This document shows positions 1-7,426 of a DNA stretch of 64,000 nucleotides, in pieces. Origin of the DNA: Gammaproteobacteria bacterium (GTDB lineage: Bacteria; Pseudomonadota; Gammaproteobacteria; Pseudomonadales; Halieaceae); the NCBI GenBank assembly GCA_030427085.1, contig JAUHXH010000004.1:186001-250000 (forward strand), read 5' to 3'. The translations under genes were made by a program, and so were the position numbers. The notes below the pieces were generated by a model that did not search any database, was not told where the DNA came from, and saw nothing but the letters and a program-made list of their open reading frames with translations. Each line of letters starts with the position of its first letter. Positions within the stretch are counted from its first letter, which is position 1.

Positions 1-235
1 TGTCCTTGATGTTGATAGCAATACCCAGAGTCTGTAGGTAAGCGATCAACTTGTTCTGGTTGGCAATCAGTTCAAGCTTCTTGTTGGTGTCGTCGGTCGA
101 TGCGATCTTCTTACTCAGGGAACGAACCTTAGAAGCAAGGTACACCGATGTACCCTTGACCCACACCGGATGACCCAGCGACCGGTTAGCTCGTACCTTT
201 TCTTCCAGAGACACCACCTGCTTGAACGTCATCAT
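1..235 (-). CDS. Partial hypothetical protein of a HUH-element operon
   Basis: Open frame running off the left edge; 78 codons are visible, starting at the ATG at 235 (a second ATG follows directly). The start overlaps the stop of the upstream gene as ATGA, so it is probably translationally coupled. The visible part is basic and rich in Lys, Ser and Leu, looks helical, and has no motif I recognise. It is the last visible member of a minus-strand chain of tiny genes beginning with the Rep-like gene at 1647. Function unknown. Confidence 0.6.
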   Translation of the reverse strand, partial: MMTFKQVVSLEEKVRANRSLGHPVWVKGTSVYLASKVRSLSKKIASTDDTNKKLELIANQNKLIAYLQTLGIAINIKD

Positions 236-435
236 CGGTGCTTGACCACGATCAACGACAGCTCACCCGTTCCGGTACTCAGTGAACGTATAGCCTTCTC
301 AACATCCTTCAGGTCCTTGACCTCGACATCGTCCCACACCTGAACTTTGCTGATCGACAACCGTTGTAGGCTTGAGATCAACTGTTGTTTGTTGGCAGGG
401 GAATTCACCGTGGAAATCATGATCTTGCTCTCCAC
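232..435 (-). CDS. Small hypothetical protein (67 aa)
   Basis: A 67-residue acidic/basic mixed protein with no recognised domain. It overlaps the end of the preceding gene (417-761) by 19 bases and its stop overlaps the next start as ATGA, typical of a compact phage, plasmid or satellite operon. An internal Met (codon 6, MISTVNSPANK) is an alternative start. The tight overlaps on both sides are the main reason to believe it is real. Function unknown. Confidence 0.55.
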   Translation of the reverse strand: MESKIMISTVNSPANKQQLISSLQRLSISKVQVWDDVEVKDLKDVEKAIRSLSTGTGELSLIVVKHR

Positions 436-761
436 TCAGATTCGGACATCCACTCTCCGGTGGTAGGATGTTTGACAGCGCCTCTAAACGAATCTGAAGG
501 CGTTAGTCCCTTCAGGCTATGATCTTTACCCGATAAATTTTTCGTTCCGTATACACGGTTTGAGAAGGTCTGATCCACGGTCTTGTGGACTTCGGATTTC
601 CGGGCTATCTCGGGGACCATAACTTCGATGTAGTTTTCCATCATACGAATGACTTCCGTGGTCATCGACGTACTGTTCAGCTTACACAGCTTAGAAAAGC
701 TTGATCCCACCGAAAGCGGTACTAGGAAATTCATTAGTCTACGTTCGCATTGTTCCGCCAT
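417..761 (-). CDS. Small hypothetical protein, possibly RHH-like (114 aa)
   Basis: The start at 761 is preceded by a strong GGAGG ribosome-binding site (GGAGG, then ATAC, then ATG). Residues about 12-48 (a beta-strand-like LVPLSVG stretch followed by two predicted helices) are loosely reminiscent of a ribbon-helix-helix fold, which is only an impression. The C-terminal half is basic, ending in GEWMSESEWRARS. It belongs to the minus-strand operon with the Rep-like protein, 10 bases after the gene at 772-1053. A small DNA-binding regulator is possible; the function is not established. Confidence 0.6.
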   Translation of the reverse strand: MAEQCERRLMNFLVPLSVGSSFSKLCKLNSTSMTTEVIRMMENYIEVMVPEIARKSEVHKTVDQTFSNRVYGTKNLSGKDHSLKGLTPSDSFRGAVKHPTTGEWMSESEWRARS

Positions 762-771
762 GTATCCTCCG

Positions 772-1053
772 TTATTGGTCTATGAACATCATTAGATTGT
801 TTACTTCATCGTCCGTGACTACAGTGCCTACCGTTACGCAACTGTATTCCTTTTGTAGTTGTGTAATCGGCTTACCAGTCTCTACAGCCACAAACTTCAA
901 TACCGTATTTAGTTCTTTGACCGTGATAGGTTCGTTAGAACGTAGCTTGCTTCCAACTCGGTTAAGGAATGGCTTTATCTCTATAGTACGTTTACGGCAA
1001 AATCGGCTAAGGTAGCTGACAAGTTCTGCTGTCTTATTCTGTTTATACGTCAT
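772..1053 (-). CDS. Small basic hypothetical protein (93 aa)
   Basis: A 93-residue basic protein (many Lys and Arg in the first 40 residues) starting at the ATG at 1053. It overlaps the 37-codon ORF before it by 11 bases and lies 10 bases upstream of the next gene, so it sits in one transcriptional chain with the HUH initiator. No domain is recognised. By position it may be an accessory replication or regulatory protein of the element, which is inference only. Confidence 0.55.
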   Translation of the reverse strand: MTYKQNKTAELVSYLSRFCRKRTIEIKPFLNRVGSKLRSNEPITVKELNTVLKFVAVETGKPITQLQKEYSCVTVGTVVTDDEVNNLMMFIDQ

Positions 1054-1156
1054 ACAGGCACCTATCTACTTTTCTCCGGACATGGTTAAGATTAAAGGCT
1101 CTCACCGAACCTTTATTCCTGTGGATAGACTGGGACAGGTAGGAGTGTGTACTCAT
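1043..1156 (-). CDS. Very small ORF coupled to the Rep gene (37 aa)
   Basis: The ATG at 1156 shares its A with the Rep stop codon (TGATG), the classic arrangement for translational re-initiation, and the frame ends inside the start of the next gene. The product is a 37-residue Arg/His-rich basic peptide beginning MSTHSYLSQS. A longer reading of the same frame overlaps Rep and is less likely. Coupling on both sides supports a real gene; the function is unknown. Confidence 0.4.
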   Translation of the reverse strand: MSTHSYLSQSIHRNKGSVRAFNLNHVRRKVDRCLYDV

Positions 1157-1647
1157 CAGACCCGGTAATAGTTTTCCCAATCTATTTCGTTGGTTGATTT
1201 CTGTTTGATCATGTAGTCGATCCAACCACCATTGATGCAGTGCTCGATCTTTATTTCCCGGTATCCCCACTGAGTTTTGGTCCAACACTCTCTGATCAAC
1301 ATATCGAACCTGAGTGGATCACTGAGCCACGGATTCCGTATAGCTATGTGATAGTGGAGTCGGTTGTCCGGTGACCATTCCAGAGCAGGTACAACTTCAA
1401 GTCGTTTCCCAAATCGACGATGGGCATTCCCAAACACAGACTTGTTTAACAGGTTCATGAAGTGGGTAAAATTCTGGGACGATTTAATTTGGTCCAGGTA
1501 CTCACCCTCGACCCCCTGTTTCATTGTCAGGGTCACAGCCCACCACTGTTTGAGGTCATCAACATCAATGAACTGTCTCAGTTTTTCTGTCGGATCAACC
1601 CCCACCACGGTATGACTCACCTCACTCTTTAGATAATATTTATACAA
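1156..1647 (-). CDS. HUH-type replication initiator-like protein (Rep)
   Basis: A 163-residue protein with the three signatures of HUH endonucleases in the usual order: motif 1 WAVTLTM (36-42), motif 2 LHYHIAI with the metal-binding pair His98 and His100, and motif 3 WIDYMIKQ with the likely nucleophile Tyr145 and Lys148. Such enzymes nick one strand and attach covalently to the 5' end to start rolling-circle replication or transposition of plasmids, filamentous phages and satellites. It is short for a phage or plasmid Rep, so it may be a minimal one-domain form. It heads a minus-strand chain of small overlapping genes and is divergent from the gene at 1676, with only 28 bases between. A relaxase or transposase role cannot be excluded. 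Confidence 0.7.
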   Translation of the reverse strand: MYKYYLKSEVSHTVVGVDPTEKLRQFIDVDDLKQWWAVTLTMKQGVEGEYLDQIKSSQNFTHFMNLLNKSVFGNAHRRFGKRLEVVPALEWSPDNRLHYHIAIRNPWLSDPLRFDMLIRECWTKTQWGYREIKIEHCINGGWIDYMIKQKSTNEIDWENYYRV

Positions 1648-1675
1648 TCTTTATTTTTGAGAACTGACCGAGCCA

Positions 1676-2404
1676 ATGTCCGGAAACGTCCCCTACGAAC
1701 ACCAGACCCCTCGAATGAAGTCACGGAAACAACACATCCGTCTGTGGTTCGAGTACTACAAACTGGCTTGGGAACAACCCGAACTTCAGGACAACCTGAA
1801 GAGGTCCAAGGACTACTATGTTCTGTGGGGTACAGTGATCGGCGTCGAGTTTGATCAATGGTGGAAGACACACTCCCACCTGTTTGGTGAAACTAAAGTA
1901 CAGAAGGTACAACGAGTCTCCAAAAGCCCGAATGTCATCAATGTGGCAGTACCGATTGATCAACCGGTAACCGAATCTCTTCGAACTATCAAACAGATGG
2001 TCGAAGATCGTCAGAATGAACGAATTAAAGAGCTCGGTATCAATCCGTCACGAGTAAAGTCCAAAGCCAAGGTTCTCCAGGGGAAATACCAGTTCACTCC
2101 CGGAGTGGAACTCCGGGGAAAAACTGACTACGAGATTCAACTGATCTACAAGTTGTGGCTGGAACTTGGGAAGCCGGCTATCAACGACGACTTTTGTATG
2201 AAGGTGGTCGACTGGTTCAAATCTCGACCTCGGAAGAGTTGGGTTCCATACCAGTTGTCCGTTGACCCTCAGAAGAATAGGAAGGGAAAACTCGAATACT
2301 CCGAATCACAGATTCGACAAATCCGTCGGTACATCAAAAAAGCCGAGGGAATTTGTGAATCCGTGTCCAGAGGTCAGTTTCCCGGTAAAACCCGGTTACG
2401 TTGA
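1676..2404 (+). CDS. Hypothetical protein of the HUH element (242 aa)
   Basis: A 242-residue, strongly basic protein with many Trp and Tyr residues in the first 65 positions (LWFEYYK, YYVLWG, FDQWW) and a Lys/Arg-rich C-terminus. No family is recognised. It is divergent from the Rep-like gene and overlaps the convergent gene at 2396 by 9 bases. The start is uncertain: the ATG at 1676 is the longest form and the ATG at 1715 is an alternative; neither has an obvious ribosome-binding site. The basic character suggests nucleic-acid binding (inference). Confidence 0.55.
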   Translation: MSGNVPYEHQTPRMKSRKQHIRLWFEYYKLAWEQPELQDNLKRSKDYYVLWGTVIGVEFDQWWKTHSHLFGETKVQKVQRVSKSPNVINVAVPIDQPVTESLRTIKQMVEDRQNERIKELGINPSRVKSKAKVLQGKYQFTPGVELRGKTDYEIQLIYKLWLELGKPAINDDFCMKVVDWFKSRPRKSWVPYQLSVDPQKNRKGKLEYSESQIRQIRRYIKKAEGICESVSRGQFPGKTRLR

Positions 2405-2995
2405 GAGACGCTCCGGTTCGACTTCACTGAACCACTCTAAAGCCTCGTCGGTAACATCGATCAGAGCCAGTGGATCGTAATCGTCGTACTTGTAGAACTG
2501 GAATTCCTTAAACGGGACTACTTCCTTGTAACCAAATTCCTCATGTTCAAAAGTACGACTGACTTCCGAAACAGCGAAGTAAGTTTCTTCATTAGATTTC
2601 TCGTAGATCTCTGATTTCAATTTATCGACAAGATCGGTACGTTCCTTCTGAATGATCCATGACACACGACCGTTACGGGATCGTTTTTTGTATCCGATCT
2701 TCTCCGTCACGTCGAAGAACACCTCTATGGTGTCCACATTACGAAGTACCTCATCATCGTAGAATGCCCGATCCAGAGCACTGAGAAACATTCCACTGGC
2801 GCCGGACTCGAACACTACGGAATCCCCCTCTTGTCTGAGGTCAGTAATGTTATCCAGACTGAGCCCGTGGCACCCGAGAACCAGTTCCACGACCTTCCGG
2901 GGTGTCGTGTCACCGATGACAACCGGTGTGTTCAGTTGGTCACATACCGTTTGATCCATACCACCACCCGTCAGACGTACTTTAATCTTACTCAT
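2396..2995 (-). CDS. Hypothetical acidic protein (199 aa)
   Basis: The ATG at 2995 is preferred over the ATG at 3001 because GGGGA lies six bases upstream of it. The protein is acidic; its N-terminal 60 residues alternate strand-like segments (IKVRLTGGGMDQ, PVVIGD), and the middle carries a basic patch, YKKRSRNGRVSW. The acidic C-terminus ends DEALEWFSEVEPERLST. No family is recognised. It is divergent from the small ORF and recombinase at 3059-3834, with a palindrome between them. Confidence 0.55.
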   Translation of the reverse strand: MSKIKVRLTGGGMDQTVCDQLNTPVVIGDTTPRKVVELVLGCHGLSLDNITDLRQEGDSVVFESGASGMFLSALDRAFYDDEVLRNVDTIEVFFDVTEKIGYKKRSRNGRVSWIIQKERTDLVDKLKSEIYEKSNEETYFAVSEVSRTFEHEEFGYKEVVPFKEFQFYKYDDYDPLALIDVTDEALEWFSEVEPERLST

Positions 2996-3025
2996 ATCCA
3001 TTCCCCATGTTTCCCGTTAATAATC

Positions 3026-3041
3026 TGAGGACGTTTCCTCA
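3026..3041. promoter_or_regulatory. Palindrome in a divergent intergenic region (candidate operator)
   Basis: TGAGGA, four bases, then TCCTCA: a perfect 6-base inverted repeat in the short region between the divergent genes starting at 2995 (minus) and 3059 (plus). The position fits an operator controlling one or both directions. No terminator-like T tract follows. The binding protein is unknown. Confidence 0.35.
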
Positions 3042-3058
3042 ATCTCGGGTGTAATTTT

Positions 3059-3208
3059 ATGAGTTTGGACGATCGGTTCTTAGGACGAACGTTGTGGCTA
3101 GATTCGTCCCCTGTGACCCCACTGACCCTGCGTTGTCTAGCTTGTGGGGTTAGCAGATGCTTACAAGGCAAACCAACATTTGCCTTGTACGGATTGATCA
3201 AAATATGA
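3059..3208 (+). CDS. Small FLGRTL ORF coupled to the recombinase (49 aa)
   Basis: A 49-residue ORF whose TGA overlaps the ATG of the serine recombinase (ATGA), so it could drive the recombinase by coupled translation. Its N-terminus (MSLDDRFLGRTLWLDSS) resembles that of the ORF at 4911 (MDLAGSFLGRTLLVDMS). The C-terminal part contains CLACGVSRC, a possible metal or disulfide cluster. It may instead be the coding shadow of a recombination site, because the matching DNA forms a 33-bp repeat. Function unknown. Confidence 0.4.
   Translation: MSLDDRFLGRTLWLDSSPVTPLTLRCLACGVSRCLQGKPTFALYGLIKI
3077..3109 (+). repeat. 33-bp direct repeat, copy 1 (candidate recombination site)
   Basis: Matches 4929-4961 at 29 of 33 positions; the first 19 bases (TTCTTAGGACGAACGTTGT) are identical. 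Weaker similarity extends about 20 bases upstream in both copies (TTTTATG and TTTGG). The copies are direct, 1.85 kb apart, and bracket the serine recombinase gene. Size and spacing fit attL/attR- or res-type sites, but the repeat is also coding (FLGRTL), so ancestral gene duplication is the alternative. Confidence 0.5.
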
Positions 3209-3834
3209 CCGATTATGTGGTGTACTACCGGGTTTCAACCCAGAGACAGGGTCGATCCGGGCTTGGGCTGGATGCTCAACGGGCTATGGTCGAGTCGTTC
3301 CTGTCCCCTACGGACTCCGTGATACAGGAATTCACCGAGATACAGTCAGGGGCAAAGGACAACAGGGAACAACTACAGAAATGTATCGCTCTGGTGAAGA
3401 AAACTCGGTCCAAGTTGTTGATACCCAAGCTGGACCGGTTTTCCCGGAAAGTGTCTTTCATCTCGTCGATCATCGACCAGGGTGTTGAGATCGTCGTTTG
3501 TGAACATCCCAACGTGTCTACGTTCTTTCTTCACCTTCTGGCATGTTTCGCCGAAGAAGAACGACGTCAGATAGCCGAACGGACCCGACTGGCTCTATCA
3601 GAAGCTAAGAAGCGGGGTACTGAACTCGGGAAGAACGGAAAAGTCCTCGCCGAGGTCAATCACCAGACCAAAGTTGAGTTTGTTCAGTCAGTTCGACAAG
3701 ACATAGAACGGGCTCATAGCATCTCCGGATCATTTGCCGGTACAGCCCGGTTACTGAATGACTGGGGGGTATCAACTTTTAAGGGTCGTACGTGGCATCC
3801 TTCCACGGTTAAGAACTATCTGAGCATTTTGTGA
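3205..3834 (+). CDS. Serine recombinase, resolvase/invertase size (209 aa)
   Basis: The N-terminal catalytic domain has the family signature YYRVSTQRQ (active Ser about residue 12) followed by GLGLDAQ, and the LDRFSRK motif with catalytic arginines near residues 80-85. The tail (GSFAGTARLLNDWGV...WHPSTVKNYL) is a recombinase HTH. At 209 residues it has Tn3-resolvase/invertase size rather than large serine integrase size. It cuts and rejoins DNA at paired sites through 5'-phosphoserine links. Its ATG overlaps the stop of the 49-residue ORF, and the 33-bp repeats on either side are candidate substrates. It probably acts in resolution, inversion or integration of the element in the left block. 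Confidence 0.85.
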   Translation: MTDYVVYYRVSTQRQGRSGLGLDAQRAMVESFLSPTDSVIQEFTEIQSGAKDNREQLQKCIALVKKTRSKLLIPKLDRFSRKVSFISSIIDQGVEIVVCEHPNVSTFFLHLLACFAEEERRQIAERTRLALSEAKKRGTELGKNGKVLAEVNHQTKVEFVQSVRQDIERAHSISGSFAGTARLLNDWGVSTFKGRTWHPSTVKNYLSIL

Positions 3835-3910
3835 CCTACACAGGGCACCTTACTTGCACTGCTATGACTTGTAGGGAAAACTGTCGGTACATCTTTAGAT
3901 TGGTGTACAG

Positions 3911-4372
3911 ATGTCGAAACAATATTGCCCACTCGAACATGCCAAATCTGAAACGTCTATTCCGGAATTGGAAACACTTCGAAGAAATGCCTATAGAAAT
4001 GACCGTGAAGACGTAGCTGACGCTTGTACGGATCGTATTATTGTCCTCAAGTTGATTGCTGAAGGGGCAACCAATCAGTTTGAGCGAGACTTCTACTCAG
4101 CCCTTCAAGCTTATGAGAAAGTCTTAACGGATAAGAACGGAAAAGTCACCTACGCACAGTATACCCGTCGGAAAATTGACAACGTCGGCGTACAACAAAC
4201 ACTCACCGACTTAATGAAAAAGGGTGATCAATCCTACGGACTCGGTGTACTTCGTGAGCGAAATGCTCTGGAGTTTGCCTTCGAGAACGTAGTGATCAAT
4301 CACCCCGATAGGTTTAATGAAGAAACTGTTAAGTCAGCTCATAGAAACCTTGAGAATGAGACTTCTCACTGA
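3911..4372 (+). CDS. Hypothetical protein (153 aa)
   Basis: A mostly helical, soluble 153-residue protein without a recognised domain. It lies 76 bases after the serine recombinase on the same strand and its stop overlaps the stop of the convergent gene at 4366 by 7 bases. It is inside the segment bracketed by the 33-bp repeats and so may move with the recombinase. Function unknown. Confidence 0.5.
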   Translation: MSKQYCPLEHAKSETSIPELETLRRNAYRNDREDVADACTDRIIVLKLIAEGATNQFERDFYSALQAYEKVLTDKNGKVTYAQYTRRKIDNVGVQQTLTDLMKKGDQSYGLGVLRERNALEFAFENVVINHPDRFNEETVKSAHRNLENETSH

Positions 4373-4839
4373 GACAAGTGTTCGTCGCATACTCTGATTG
4401 AAATTTCAGCGGAGTCTTTTTCTATGAGAGAAACACATTTACGTTTCTCCCAGCAACCTATAGCTGACCATGCGTCTTTCTTGAGCCATGAGAAATCGAA
4501 AGACAAGATATCCCGCCATAGATCAGACCACCCACTGTTTTCCAAGACGTACTCAATCTCTCCCAGCCAGTCATCTATGAGTCCAGCAAATGCCTTTCTT
4601 GCTTCAGGGTCATCAACTGAGAACCTTAAATCACCACAGAAATCTAAGAAGTTCTCCTCATCTGTCTCTGGAAATGCATTCAGCAATTCTTTCAGTTGTT
4701 GAATATAGTCGTAGTATGCAGCTCTCAAAACACCTCGAGCGTCATCAGACATGCCGTCAATAATATGGTATTCAAAAACTTCGTCTAAGTCTCCACCAAC
4801 GTGGTCGAGGTAAGTCTCGAGTTGTTCATAAGTAATCAT
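4366..4839 (-). CDS. Hypothetical acidic protein (157 aa)
   Basis: A very acidic protein (clusters such as DHVGGDLDEVFEYH and PETDEENFLDF) with a predicted all-helical fold. The ATG at 4839 is followed by ITYEQLETYLDHVGG. It is convergent with the preceding gene. Small acidic proteins on mobile elements are often DNA mimics, antitoxins or immunity proteins, but nothing here assigns one of these roles. Confidence 0.55.
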   Translation of the reverse strand: MITYEQLETYLDHVGGDLDEVFEYHIIDGMSDDARGVLRAAYYDYIQQLKELLNAFPETDEENFLDFCGDLRFSVDDPEARKAFAGLIDDWLGEIEYVLENSGWSDLWRDILSFDFSWLKKDAWSAIGCWEKRKCVSLIEKDSAEISIRVCDEHLSQ

Positions 4840-4910
4840 AATAATCTCCTAATGTTTAGAAATTGATCAACAGTTGTGTTCCGGTCATGTCAGAACACAG
4901 GGGAGATTTT

Positions 4911-5051
4911 ATGGATTTGGCGGGGTCTTTCTTAGGACGAACGTTGTTGGTAGATATGTCCGAGTATGGCATTTCCAAAGTCCGATACCACCTCGTGACA
5001 CCTTATGAGTATACATCCGAGCATGAAGTTAACTTCTCTCTCAGCGCTTGA
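4911..5051 (+). CDS. Small FLGRTL ORF, second copy (46 aa)
   Basis: The ATG at 4911 has an excellent ribosome-binding site (GGGAG, then five bases). An upstream in-frame ATG at 4863 lacks one, so the shorter form is preferred. The N-terminus resembles that of the 49-residue ORF at 3059 and carries the second copy of the 33-bp repeat; the remainder (SEYGISKVRYHLV...) differs. The family is unknown. Confidence 0.4.
   Translation: MDLAGSFLGRTLLVDMSEYGISKVRYHLVTPYEYTSEHEVNFSLSA
4929..4961 (+). repeat. 33-bp direct repeat, copy 2 (candidate recombination site)
   Basis: Partner of 3077-3109, with 29 of 33 positions identical. The four differences are all in the right half, so the conserved left 19 bases would be the stronger candidate for recombinase contact. 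The repeat lies in the same reading frame of an FLGRTL-encoding ORF in both copies. Confidence 0.5.
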
Positions 5052-5108
5052 CAAATAACCAATTTTGCAAAACAATGATGTCACCGCCACCGAAGAAGTG
5101 TTGAACAC

Positions 5109-5717
5109 ATGTATTCACAACCCTGGGATCTGAACGCTGACCTTCAAAAGTACCGACTTCTCCAGTTAGCACACTTCATAGCCGCCGTTAGAAGTGAGGT
5201 CATCGACCTCTACGACGAAAGCCTCGGCGATACACGTTTATCACTTGGTATGAGGGCATACGAGTGTTGTCGGAGCCGTATATTGAGGGCAGCGGACTCT
5301 GGAGAGTTCCCATACTTATCAATTCTTACACCGGAGGGCAGGTTCACTTTCCAAATCGGTGGAACTCCCGTCAGGTTCAGTCGCAACGACCCCGATCATT
5401 TGCCCGATCGCAAGATAGTAGTCTCTGAAGCAGCAATGAATCAGATGAAGCTGTTCGGTGATACTGACCAGAATTCTACTATCCGCTGGTTCTTCGTTTT
5501 CGATACAGACTTCAAAAGTGCAGCTGATAGCGTGTACTTCGTTGGCTATTCAGAGACAGGTGACATTGTTTGCCAATGGGAAATTCCGCTTGAAGATAGC
5601 GTTACCCATATTACGGATACCAAGGATAATCTCAGTCAACCAGTCGACCTGCCAAAACCTGCGGTTGGTATCAAGAAGGTAGTTCCCGACAATGATAAAG
5701 AAAAAGATGGAAGCTGA
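5109..5717 (+). CDS. Hypothetical protein paired with the XRE-ImmA/IrrE gene (202 aa)
   Basis: A soluble 202-residue protein with a helical first 90 residues, a strand-rich middle (FPYLSILTPEGRFTFQIGG) and a charged tail. It overlaps the next gene by 26 bases, so the two form an operon. A conserved-hypothetical partner upstream of an XRE-ImmA/IrrE protease is the layout of RosmerTA-type toxin-antitoxin defence modules as I recall them; in that reading this is the antitoxin-like partner. The assignment rests on gene order, not on a motif in this protein. Confidence 0.55.
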   Translation: MYSQPWDLNADLQKYRLLQLAHFIAAVRSEVIDLYDESLGDTRLSLGMRAYECCRSRILRAADSGEFPYLSILTPEGRFTFQIGGTPVRFSRNDPDHLPDRKIVVSEAAMNQMKLFGDTDQNSTIRWFFVFDTDFKSAADSVYFVGYSETGDIVCQWEIPLEDSVTHITDTKDNLSQPVDLPKPAVGIKKVVPDNDKEKDGS

Positions 5718-6831
5718 GCAGTTCAATGGAGACAGACTAAGGCTCGCACGACTACTACACGGATACACTCAGGCACAATTGGGTGACTGTGCGTCGGTTA
5801 CTCGCCAGTACGTACACCAATTGGAATCTGGTAGTAAGCACCCAGCCGACGATGTCTTGCTCGCACTTTGTGAAGCTCTTCAAGTCGAAGAGGCGTTTTT
5901 TTATGCCCCCACAGGGAATGAAGTTAAAGCAGAGCAGTGTCATTTTCGTAAACGTAGAACTACACCTGTTGGCTTAACCAATAGAGTGGTCGCTTATAGT
6001 ACTATTTTCGAAAGATTAGTCGCTTGGCTTCACAGCCACTTAGACCTACCACCCGTAAACTTTATTGAGTCCGCCTCTTCGGGTGATAACTACACCAACG
6101 AGGAAATCGAACGTGCTGCCGAGGACTGTCGAAAACATTGGCATCTTGGCTTAGACAATCCCATTTCGAGTATGACAAGGGTACTCGAGAATGCAGGAGT
6201 GGTTATCACCCATTTCGACGGGGTTTCCGATAAAGTCGATGCCCTTTCGCTTAAAAGAAAGTACCCAATAATTATTCGTAACATAGCGAAGGAAAGCGTA
6301 TGCCGGATGCGCTTTGACCTGGCTCATGAGTGTGGGCATTTCGTATTACATGAGGGCTTAGAGACCGGAGAGCCGGTCACCGAAAAGGAAGCGGATAAGT
6401 TTGCCAGCGCCTTTTTGTTTCCTAGGATGGCATTCCTAAAGGAATTCCCCGATCTTACTCGTCAGAGAAATCTCGATTGGAAGAAGATATACGGCTTGAA
6501 GTTACGCTGGGGGATGAGTGCCCGAGCAATAATTTATCGTGCTCATTTCCTAGGAAAAATAACGGCTCAGCAGTATCGCAGTGCCAACGTATGGCTCAAT
6601 AGATCAGGGCAATCGAAGACCGAAAAGTATGATGAAGCTATTACTCCTGAGACGCCAGAAATTCTCTTCACAGCATTCGAACTGTTATCGGAGACGCTGG
6701 GTATAAGCTTTAATGCTGTAGCCAAAGAGCTAGCTGTTTCCGCAGATGTACTGTCTCAGATAACCGGAATTATCCCTTCCGAAGAAGGTCACTTAGAAAA
6801 TATTACTCCATTCCGGCATTCTATCGGTTAG
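5692..6831 (+). CDS. XRE-family HTH protein fused to ImmA/IrrE-type metallopeptidase
   Basis: Residues about 10-70 are a helix-turn-helix of the Cro/CI (XRE) type (TQAQLGDCASVTRQYVHQLE), and about 190-245 form a gluzincin-type zinc site with AHECGHFVLH followed by the downstream acidic ligand region EKEADKFASAFLFP. This two-domain architecture is common in regulators that cleave repressors and in toxin-antitoxin or phage-defence modules. The ATG at 5692 is the longest start; the ATG at 5707 fits the domain boundary equally well. It is co-transcribed with the preceding 202-residue protein. The target of the protease is unknown. Confidence 0.85.
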   Translation: MIKKKMEAEQFNGDRLRLARLLHGYTQAQLGDCASVTRQYVHQLESGSKHPADDVLLALCEALQVEEAFFYAPTGNEVKAEQCHFRKRRTTPVGLTNRVVAYSTIFERLVAWLHSHLDLPPVNFIESASSGDNYTNEEIERAAEDCRKHWHLGLDNPISSMTRVLENAGVVITHFDGVSDKVDALSLKRKYPIIIRNIAKESVCRMRFDLAHECGHFVLHEGLETGEPVTEKEADKFASAFLFPRMAFLKEFPDLTRQRNLDWKKIYGLKLRWGMSARAIIYRAHFLGKITAQQYRSANVWLNRSGQSKTEKYDEAITPETPEILFTAFELLSETLGISFNAVAKELAVSADVLSQITGIIPSEEGHLENITPFRHSIG

Positions 6832-6993
6832 CATAAAATTTCGTACATTCTCTTTAGATTGCTCGGTTCACACGTTGAGCCAACATGAGTAACAAGCCAT
6901 TTCCGTTTCACCTACTCCGGGAACTGAAGGGGACGGATAGTATTGCTTCACCGCTAAAAGTTGCTCTCTGTTCCCGCATGACTAACTAGAAGA

Positions 6994-7280
6994 GGAGTTA
7001 TAACTGAATCTGGTGTTTGAGGATTTGAAAAAAAGCGGCGTATCTGGTTGATTTGTTGTCGCCAAACAAGTCAATCAACCAAAGAGATACGCCACTATGA
7101 GTAAGAGTAACGTCATTGAATTTGAAGGTCGAGTAGAGAGTGCTGATCCGTCAGCGAGGCTTCAACTATCTGGCAAAGGTCATCACCGGAGTGAAATTTA
7201 GAGATGGAATTGAGGTAACAGAATCAGACCAGGTCGCCGCTTGATTCGGGCCTCTGAACACCAGATTTGACAATAACTCC
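6994..7280 (+). mobile_element. Internally deleted IS256-family element (MITE-like, 287 bp)
   Basis: Terminal inverted repeats at 6994-7017 and 7257-7280 match at 19 of 24 positions (GGAGTTAT, five variable bases, AATCTGGTGTT). They are flanked by a 7-bp direct repeat, TAGAAGA (6987-6993 and 7281-7287), the signature of transposition. Inside, an ATG at 7097 opens MSKSNVIEFEGR, typical of the N-terminus of IS256 transposases. After a junction near 7160, in another frame, an IS256-like C-terminus (FNYLAKVITGVKFRDG) runs to a TGA at about 7244. The centre of the transposase is missing, so the element can only move if a complete relative supplies the enzyme. The rest of the 595-bp gap between 6831 and 7427 holds nothing else I can identify. 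Confidence 0.8.
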
Positions 7281-7426
7281 TAGAAGAGCAGCCTCTGTTA
7301 TGAGTCTCGTGTATACTTTACCCCCCCCACGGCTACAAAGGGATCAACCCCACTGGCCATATCGATAACCCACTCGACAGACCAGTGAATCAACTAAGTC
7401 CACCCAAATTGTCATAGGAGACAGTT

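Noticed and set aside
1157-1288. Upstream extension of the 37-codon ORF into the Rep gene
   Set aside because: It would lie wholly inside Rep in another frame; the coupled ATG at 1156 explains the real part better.
4863-4910. Longer start for the 46-residue FLGRTL ORF
   Set aside because: No ribosome-binding site at 4863, whereas the ATG at 4911 has GGGAG at ideal distance and aligns with the other copy.
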